Positions 22,339 through 28,598 of a stretch of 42,733 nucleotides of DNA are shown here, one piece after another; the stretch's first letter is position 1, and each line of letters begins with the position of its first letter. The position numbers and the translations under genes are program-made. Source of the stretch: an uncultured Clostridia bacterium (GTDB taxonomy: Bacteria; Bacillota; Clostridia; Christensenellales; Borkfalkiaceae); the NCBI GenBank assembly GCA_944359365.1, contig CALVST010000016.1, positions 1 through 42,733 on the forward strand. The letters run 5' to 3'. Below the pieces are notes generated by a model. The model saw only the letters and a list, made by a program, of their open reading frames with translations, had not been told where the DNA came from and ran no database searches.

Positions 22339-25300
22339 TTATTTATTTTCGCCGTCTTCATCTTTTTTGTCTGAGCTATCCGATTCGTCTGCATAAGGAT
22401 CGGTGTCTTCCGGCGTATTTTCTGTATCTTCCACGCGGTAGATATCTTCCTCGGTGATCTCGTCGTCATCGTCGGGGAGAACATCATCCTCGGGCTTATC
22501 ATCGGCGTCGTCAGATTCTTCGGCAAGCTTCAGTTTTCTTACATAGCGGGAACGCTGTGCGTTGTACTGCGGCGTGTTGCGTACCTTGTTCTTGCGGATG
22601 TTTGCAAGCAGACGCTTCACAAGCAGGGAGATGAGAGTTACGAACAATGCCGCCGCCAAGATAATAGAGGGGATAAGCAGCCAAAGGTTGGTTTCGGAAC
22701 CGCCGCCCGCCGTATCTTCCGTCGTGTCGTCGTCGGTAGAACCGTCGCTCGTTGCTACGTCGATCTCGCTTGCGCCGTAGTTGATATAAGCGGTGTATTC
22801 GAGCGCTTCGCTGTCGCTGAACTTCAAGTATGCGACGGTATCCGAATAAGAGGAAGCATCGTAATCTGCGTAGGGATCGGACTCTCTTGTTTCAAGGTCA
22901 TTATTTTCGTCATAAGGCGCGTAATTCAGACTGTCGAACAGAGAGAAGTGGTAGTAGATAAGCGATGTAGCGCTGTCGGCAGTGCCGATGAATGCGGTGG
23001 GATCTTCTTTATACGCTTCGAGGATGTCGTCCGTCGTCGTATAATTTTCGCCGAATGCGCCGTTCCTGCCGAGCGTCTGCAGATCTTCTTCTACAAGAGC
23101 GTCAAAAGTCGTTTGGTTGAGTTCGGTATATCCCGCCTGATCGAATATGACGTAACTTTCGCCTGCCATCTGCGTTTGATTGTCGCGCGAGCCGCTCCAA
23201 ACTTCGAGGCGGTAGGTCTTTTCTTCAGCTCCGTTCGCGATGAGGAAACTCACGTTGATCCATTTGTTTGCGTTTTCGGGAGTTCCCTTGATGACCTGTA
23301 CAAGTTCTTTGCTCTGCTCGCTCTGCAGCGTCGCCGCGGCGAGCCTGTCCGCATCTACCTGTGCGTTTTTGAAGTCGTTCACGCGGACGCTGTAAGTGTC
23401 GTTATCTTCGTTATGATACCTATAGAAGGCGCCGTCGTGCAGGTAATATACGATGTTGCCGTCAGAGTCGATATAGTTGCCGTCGTCGTCCGTGTCATAG
23501 TTGGAAAGATTTGCGTAATATACATCGCCGCTGTGCCTTTCCGTCGTCGACCACAGCCCGTTGTCTTGCTTATAGAAGAGGGTATCGGTATCGGCGTCAA
23601 AATCTTTATCGTCGGGATCTTTTGTCACGACGTTGCCGTCTTCATCATATCTGTAAGAGATGCCCGAAGAATAGGTGAGATTTTCGCTGTACTTTCTCGT
23701 TTCCGCGCTGCTTTCGGTAGACGCGTCGATGAGATAGATATAAGCTGTTGCATTCGCACTCATTTTGACGCGGAGCGTTACCTGCGCGTAGGAGGATGCC
23801 GATATTGTGGTTTCGGCGCCGATATAGCCGAACGAGCGAGCTGCCGTTTCGACTGTGTTGACGATGAGCAGAGGCTGCGTCGTTTCATTGCCGAATACCG
23901 TGTTCCACCAATTGGATTTGGTCAAAGCGTTCGCGTAGCAGGTGTTTATCGTAGACAGCCAATCTGCGGCAGGGGAGTTTTCATCGGATCCCCAATAGTT
24001 GTCCGCATATTTTTTATTGATAAGCCCGGACGTTGAGGCGGTCTTTTCGCCCGACGTGTCGATGGACGAGCCGCCGACGTATTCGGAACCGCCGTAAACG
24101 CCTTTATAGTTGCGCGGATCCGCAAAGCCGCTTTCGATAGCCGCCGAACCTTCGGTGCCATCGGTATAAGCGGGATCGTCGAACACTACGGAAGAATCCG
24201 CATTGTCGGGATCGTCCGTAAGCGCCACGTTCACTGCGTAGGTGCCGGTCGAAGCGAGGGATGCTTCTTCGGCGCTCAGATAGGTGTATTCAAAGCCCGT
24301 GAACGCCGCATAGCCGTCTGCATAGGCGGAGAAAGCCGTGTCTACGATGTTGGTAGGGCCGAAGTTGAATTCTAAGGTAAAGGTGATCTCGTCCTTGTCG
24401 GTGTCATTGGAAACAAAGAAGTAGCACTGCTGCCATCCGTCGAAAATATCTTCGGTAGTGCCGTTATCATCGGAAATGTCTACGGTCGAAAGGGTGGTCG
24501 TATCTACCGCGCCGATGGCGGTGTTCGTTTCATAATTGACGAGCGTGACCGTACCGCCGGTAGCGCCGTTCATCGCCGAAGTCTTCACCCAGAAACGGAT
24601 CATGAGCGTTTCGTCTTTCGCTACGGTGAACAGCTCGTTCTGTACGTTTGCCGTGCTGCCCTGCTCCGTGCCGTCGTTGAGTACCGCTTTATAGGGGGCG
24701 CCTTTGGCGCTGTAAAGCATAAGGATCTGCGTGTCTGCGCCGAACAGGTCGTTGAACTTCGCAAAATCGTCTACGACGGACTGCGCATAACCTGCCGCCG
24801 TCGTGATGGAGGAAGAGGAGATGACGCCCGATTTATTGATATCGTCCGATTTATTGATATCGTCCGCCTGCGTCGCGGTCAGAAGCGCCGCGTTGTCCGC
24901 CCCGATATAATCGGCAAGGGTATAGGTCTTTCCGTTTCTTTCCGCATCCGTCACGGCAGGTTTGACGCCTGCAGCAAGGTCGATCTGATCGACGCCCGCA
25001 TTGTTGCCTTCATAAAGGCCGAACACGTCGCAGTCGAGCGCGTAATTCCTGACAGAACTGAACGCTCCCGAGATCGCATCGAATTTTTTGTCGCTGCCGT
25101 CGGTGCTGAGTACATCCAAATATGTTTCATGCGCGCCCGATTCGCTGACGGCTGCGTCATATTCGGATGCCGTCATGACTTCGTATTTGAGGTCGTCGAA
25201 GAAGGCATAGCCCTGCACATATTCGTATTGGTTGTCGTCTACGCTGTTCGTTCTGCCGAGACCGAGATATACGGTAAAGGTGGTGGACGCATAGGAAGAA

Positions 25301-26151
25301 GCCTTCAAATAAACGGTGTACTGCACCCAACCGTAATCGTTGTTTTGCGTATTGAGCTTTTGCGTGTCGATATTCTGTATGACGAGGGGATCCTGTTCCT
25401 CGCCGACGGTGTTTGCAATTTCGATGTACGCGCCGCGGTTGCCGTCAACATCCGTATTGTTATTGTATTTTAAGCCGTAAGTTTTTACCCATACGGAAAC
25501 TTTGACCGCCGAACCCGCGGGTACGGTAACGGAAGAAGAAGCGTAACGGGCCGCCGTGCCGCTGTCGCTCGTGCTCGTGCGGTAGTTGTGCAGCATGAGC
25601 ACGTGCGTTTCCTCGTCTTTCTTTTCGTCGTCGGCGGCATAATGCGTGCCGGGGTTGACTGCGTCTATCTCTGCATTGGAGATGGTCTCGTAGGTCAGAT
25701 CCTCGTCATCCTCGCCGAGTTTTGCGTTGGCAAGATCCCACCCGGGCATATCGTGGTCGTCCTCGATATCGGTGAAATAATCTTCCGTGTCTTCCTCGGT
25801 GCTGTCTTCGTCCTGCAATATCTCGTATTGCCGGCGGGCAAGTTTGAACTGTTCGCCCCAGTTCATGGACGTATCCACGATGCCCGACTTCGCGGCGGAA
25901 GCGCTGCCCTGCGAGGAAAGCGTCCAATTGTCGGGGCTGGCGATAAGGTTCGTGCCGTCGCTGTCGTCGAAGAACTCGAAATTCGCGTTCGAAAAAGTCT
26001 GCGTGTCCGTCGGAGTCTCCGTCGTGTCGTCTTCATTGTCTGTGGTACCCGAACAAGCCGAAAGGATCATACCGCAGGATGCAAGCAGCATGATGAATGC
26101 CAAGATCCATGTCGTGAGCCTCAGTTTGCCGAGTTGTCTGTTTTTTGCCAT
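22339..26151 (-). CDS. very large acidic lipoprotein with three jelly-roll-like modules and a C-terminal transmembrane helix
   Basis: I do not recognise this 1270-residue protein. It opens with a lipoprotein signal (about 1-33) that holds two lipobox candidates, LASC (Cys26) and LSAC (Cys33). A Thr/Asp-rich linker follows. Three similar strand-rich modules come next, near residues 200-335, 500-630 and 780-1018. Each has a [FV]WVKT or LRVKM-type strand and closes with an FFDDLKYE-, FTGFEYTYL- or VIFDQAGYT-like segment before a T/S-x-x-E/T turn. They resemble carbohydrate-binding jelly rolls. A transmembrane helix (about 1152-1180) and a basic then strongly acidic tail end the protein. ATG 26151 is chosen because the GTG three codons earlier is part of the AAAGGTG ribosome site. 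A surface glycan-binding role is inference. Confidence 0.8.
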   Translation of the reverse strand: MAKNRQLGKLRLTTWILAFIMLLASCGMILSACSGTTDNEDDTTETPTDTQTFSNANFEFFDDSDGTNLIASPDNWTLSSQGSASAAKSGIVDTSMNWGEQFKLARRQYEILQDEDSTEEDTEDYFTDIEDDHDMPGWDLANAKLGEDDEDLTYETISNAEIDAVNPGTHYAADDEKKDEETHVLMLHNYRTSTSDSGTAARYASSSVTVPAGSAVKVSVWVKTYGLKYNNNTDVDGNRGAYIEIANTVGEEQDPLVIQNIDTQKLNTQNNDYGWVQYTVYLKASSYASTTFTVYLGLGRTNSVDDNQYEYVQGYAFFDDLKYEVMTASEYDAAVSESGAHETYLDVLSTDGSDKKFDAISGAFSSVRNYALDCDVFGLYEGNNAGVDQIDLAAGVKPAVTDAERNGKTYTLADYIGADNAALLTATQADDINKSDDINKSGVISSSSITTAAGYAQSVVDDFAKFNDLFGADTQILMLYSAKGAPYKAVLNDGTEQGSTANVQNELFTVAKDETLMIRFWVKTSAMNGATGGTVTLVNYETNTAIGAVDTTTLSTVDISDDNGTTEDIFDGWQQCYFFVSNDTDKDEITFTLEFNFGPTNIVDTAFSAYADGYAAFTGFEYTYLSAEEASLASTGTYAVNVALTDDPDNADSSVVFDDPAYTDGTEGSAAIESGFADPRNYKGVYGGSEYVGGSSIDTSGEKTASTSGLINKKYADNYWGSDENSPAADWLSTINTCYANALTKSNWWNTVFGNETTQPLLIVNTVETAARSFGYIGAETTISASSYAQVTLRVKMSANATAYIYLIDASTESSAETRKYSENLTYSSGISYRYDEDGNVVTKDPDDKDFDADTDTLFYKQDNGLWSTTERHSGDVYYANLSNYDTDDDGNYIDSDGNIVYYLHDGAFYRYHNEDNDTYSVRVNDFKNAQVDADRLAAATLQSEQSKELVQVIKGTPENANKWINVSFLIANGAEEKTYRLEVWSGSRDNQTQMAGESYVIFDQAGYTELNQTTFDALVEEDLQTLGRNGAFGENYTTTDDILEAYKEDPTAFIGTADSATSLIYYHFSLFDSLNYAPYDENNDLETRESDPYADYDASSYSDTVAYLKFSDSEALEYTAYINYGASEIDVATSDGSTDDDTTEDTAGGGSETNLWLLIPSIILAAALFVTLISLLVKRLLANIRKNKVRNTPQYNAQRSRYVRKLKLAEESDDADDKPEDDVLPDDDDEITEEDIYRVEDTENTPEDTDPYADESDSSDKKDEDGENK
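24830..24865 (-). repeat. 18-bp perfect in-frame tandem duplication in the lipoprotein gene
   Basis: GATTTATTGATATCGTCC occurs twice in a row (24830-24847 and 24848-24865, plus-strand reading). It adds six residues (DDINKS twice) without a frameshift, so it looks like a slippage product. Confidence 0.9.
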
Positions 26152-26350
26152 ATCAAACACCTTTACTGTAATATTGGAGAATTGAACCGAAGAAAATGCT
26201 TTATCGGTAAATTCAAAATCGTACTATCTTATTCTAATATAAATGTCGATTAAAAGCAAGCGATAACGGTTAAAAAAACGTGAAATTTGAATTAATTTTT
26301 CTCCGATAGGGGTAAACTATCCTATATATAGGGAAAAAGGAGAGTGCGAT
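26152..26350. promoter_or_regulatory. AT-rich divergent intergenic region
   Basis: This 199-base gap separates two divergent genes and must hold both promoters, but neither has a clear consensus pair. The palindrome CCTATATATAGG (26321-26332), 18 bases before the TauE start, overlaps a possible -10 and could be an operator. Confidence 0.4.
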
Positions 26351-26713
26351 ATGGCGGATATGAAGAACGAGCGTATACTTTTGGCGGGCGGCTTGCTTAC
26401 GGGCGCGGTAAACGGTCTGTTCGGAGGCGGCGGGGGCATGATCGTCGTGCCCTTCCTGACGGGCATAGCGAAAAAGCCGCCGCTCGCGGCGCACGCGACG
26501 GCGATACTGATCATCCTGCCCGTCAGCTTTGTGAGCGCGGTGCTGTACCTTATCAACGGCTACTTCGATGCGGAGCTGTTTATCGCCGTTTCGTTGGGCG
26601 TGACCTTCGGGGGCTTTCTCGGGGCGCGGGCGCTCAATCTGATGTCTGCGGGGGAGGCGACGCTGCTGTTTGCCGCCGTCATGTTCGCGGCAGGAATCCG
26701 GATGATCTTTTGA
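26351..26713 (+). CDS. TauE/SafE family half-transporter, N-terminal type
   Basis: This 120-residue membrane protein has four predicted helices (about 8-34, 46-68, 73-92 and 98-118). The helix-1 glycine motif NGLFGGGGGM marks the TauE/SafE family of anion exporters (sulfite, sulfoacetate and related). A full-length family member has about eight helices made of two homologous halves, and here each half is a separate gene. AAGGAGAG precedes the ATG. The partner half begins 28 bases after the stop. The exported substrate is unknown. Confidence 0.85.
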   Translation: MADMKNERILLAGGLLTGAVNGLFGGGGGMIVVPFLTGIAKKPPLAAHATAILIILPVSFVSAVLYLINGYFDAELFIAVSLGVTFGGFLGARALNLMSAGEATLLFAAVMFAAGIRMIF

Positions 26714-26741
26714 TCGCGAAGAAAAACAAAGGGAGATATAT

Positions 26742-27134
26742 ATGCGTTTTCTTATCTATCTTATAGCGGGCATCGCGGGCGGCGTGCTCGGCGGCATGGG
26801 CATGGGCGGCGGCACCGTGCTTATACCTATCCTTACGATTTTCTGCGGCGTGGAACAGCATCTCGCGCAGTCGGTCAATCTGTTTTCCTTTCTGCCGATG
26901 GCGCTTTTGTCTTTGAAGGTGCATTTTTCCAACGGGCTCGTCGATACCAAAGGGATCGCGTGGATGATCGTGCCGGCGGTGCTGCTTTCGGGCGTAGGCA
27001 GCTTTTTCGTGAAAGAGCTGTCGGGACCTGTTTTGCGCTCGGCGTTCGGCGTGTTTTTGTGCATGCTCTCCGTCTGGCAGGCGTATCAGGGAGTGCGGCA
27101 GATCAGGCAAAAACGCGCGAAAAAGGCGGCATAA
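26742..27134 (+). CDS. TauE/SafE family half-transporter, second half
   Basis: This 130-residue protein also has four predicted helices and its own glycine motif GGMGMGGGTVLIP in helix 1, followed by SVNLFSFLPMA. The C-terminus is basic (RQIRQKRAKKAA), placing it in the cytoplasm. It has an independent ribosome site (AGGGAG). I therefore read the pair as two genuine subunits that form a heterodimer, not as a frameshifted gene. It ends 58 bases before the rnf promoter. Confidence 0.85.
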   Translation: MRFLIYLIAGIAGGVLGGMGMGGGTVLIPILTIFCGVEQHLAQSVNLFSFLPMALLSLKVHFSNGLVDTKGIAWMIVPAVLLSGVGSFFVKELSGPVLRSAFGVFLCMLSVWQAYQGVRQIRQKRAKKAA

Positions 27135-27191
27135 CAGTTAATTATAGTCGTGTAAGAAATTATTATATTTGCAAAATTTGTCGGCTTTTTC

Positions 27192-27220
27192 TTTACAATC
27201 TCGGCAAAAAATGGTAAAAT
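27192..27220 (+). promoter_or_regulatory. sigma-A promoter of the rnf operon
   Basis: TTTACA (27192-27197), 17 bases, TAAAAT (27215-27220). The predicted start is near 27227. Confidence 0.82.
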
Positions 27221-27237
27221 TTTTTTGAATTAAGTAA

Positions 27238-27251
27238 GCCGCAAGGGCGGC
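27238..27251 (+). promoter_or_regulatory. GC hairpin in the rnf leader
   Basis: GCCGC-AAGG-GCGGC. The same 14 bases occur again in the leader at 41292-41305. It lies between the promoter and the AGGAGG ribosome site of rnfC. Confidence 0.6.
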
Positions 27252-27272
27252 GGACGGCAGGAGGCTGTATTT

Positions 27273-28598
27273 TTGTTAGGATTTTCAAACGGCGTGCATC
27301 CGAAAGGGCGCAAAACGCTCACGGCAGGTGAAAAAATTGGGCGAGGTCCCGAACCCGATGCGGTATACGTCCCGCTCTTGCAGCACATAGGAAGCCCCGC
27401 CGTTCCCGTTGTGGAAGAGGGGCAGCGCGTCCTGTGCGGCGAGCTGATCGCAAAGGCTGCGGAAGGGCTTTCCGCAAACGTCTATTCGCCCGTTGCGGGC
27501 ACGGTGAAGGGCGTCGTCGGGCACATCACCCTTTCGGGCAAAAAGGCGGATCATATCCTGATAGAAAATGACCGCACGGACGAGAGGGCGTTTTTGCCGC
27601 CGCTTGCAGACAGGTCGCGCGAGAGTATTTTGGCGCGCATCGCGGAAGCGGGCATCGCAGGCATGGGCGGCGCGGCATTCCCTACGGCGGTGAAGCTCGG
27701 CACGGATAAAAAAATAGACGTTCTCGTCGTCAACGGCGCGGAATGCGAACCGTACATCACCTGCGACCATCGCATCATGTTGGAATTCGCGGAACAGGTC
27801 GTAAAGGGGATACGTCTCTGCATGGCGGCTTGCGGCGCGGACAGGGCAGTTATAGGCATAGAAAACAATAAAAAGGACGCCGCCGCGGCTTTGGCGCCCT
27901 TTGCGGAAAATATACGCATAAAACTGCTCAAAACCAAATACCCGCAGGGGGCGGAAAAGCAGCTCGTTTACGGCTGCACGGGGCGGACGATCCCCGAAGG
28001 CGCTTTGCCTGCCGACGCGGGCGTGCTTGTTGTCAACGTGCATACGGCGCTCGCCGTATATAAGGCGGTGGAAGAGGATACGCCCTGTTACGAACGGGTG
28101 ATGACGGTGAGCGGCGGCGCCGTTGAAAAGCCCTGCAACATATGGGTGAAAAACGGGACGCCTTACCGCGACATCGCTGCGTTTTGCGGCGGGCGGGAAG
28201 ACTGTGCCCGCATCGTATCGGGCGGGCCGATGATGGGCGAGCCGGTATTTTCTTTGAAGATATGCACAGCCAAGGGCACTTCCGCGCTTTTGTTTTTGAA
28301 CGAAGACGAATGCGTCAGCAAAAAGGCGGAGCCATGCATAGGCTGCGGCAGGTGCGTGCAGGCGTGCCCGATGGGGCTGTCGCCCGTCTTTATCGAACGG
28401 GCGGCTTTCGATAAAAAATATGAAGAGGCGGCGGTGTACGGCGCGGAACAGTGCATCGGCTGCGGCTGTTGTTCGTACGTGTGCCCCGCAAAGCGTTTCC
28501 TCGTGCAGAGCGTGAAACTTGCAAAAAAGGTGCTCAAAGGGTGGCGCGAGAAAGAGCGGGCGAAAAATAACGGAGAAGGAGCTGAGAAAAATGGCTGA
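27273..28598 (+). CDS. rnfC: electron transport complex subunit RnfC
   Basis: RnfC is the NADH-binding iron-sulfur subunit on the cytoplasmic face of the ferredoxin:NAD oxidoreductase. The 441 residues show an N-terminal biotinyl/barrel-like domain (VEEGQRVLCGELIA) and a Complex I 51-kDa-like NAD/FMN fold with GMGGAAFPTAVKLG and VNGAECEPYITCDHR. Two [4Fe-4S] motifs follow, CxxCxxCxxxC at Cys355-Cys365 and at Cys394-Cys404. Translation starts at TTG 27273 with AGGAGG at the correct distance; no ATG fits. It is the first gene of the rnf operon. Confidence 0.95.
   Translation: MLGFSNGVHPKGRKTLTAGEKIGRGPEPDAVYVPLLQHIGSPAVPVVEEGQRVLCGELIAKAAEGLSANVYSPVAGTVKGVVGHITLSGKKADHILIENDRTDERAFLPPLADRSRESILARIAEAGIAGMGGAAFPTAVKLGTDKKIDVLVVNGAECEPYITCDHRIMLEFAEQVVKGIRLCMAACGADRAVIGIENNKKDAAAALAPFAENIRIKLLKTKYPQGAEKQLVYGCTGRTIPEGALPADAGVLVVNVHTALAVYKAVEEDTPCYERVMTVSGGAVEKPCNIWVKNGTPYRDIAAFCGGREDCARIVSGGPMMGEPVFSLKICTAKGTSALLFLNEDECVSKKAEPCIGCGRCVQACPMGLSPVFIERAAFDKKYEEAAVYGAEQCIGCGCCSYVCPAKRFLVQSVKLAKKVLKGWREKERAKNNGEGAEKNG

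Noticed and set aside
22948-24036. A 362-codon plus-strand frame inside the large lipoprotein gene
   Set aside because: Its Val/Ile/Arg-rich composition is the complement of Asp/Thr/Tyr-rich coding sequence, and no start signals are present.
26351-27134. TauE/SafE pair as a single gene broken by a frameshift
   Set aside because: The two halves are separated by 28 bases with a good ribosome site, and each holds a complete four-helix unit with its own glycine motif.
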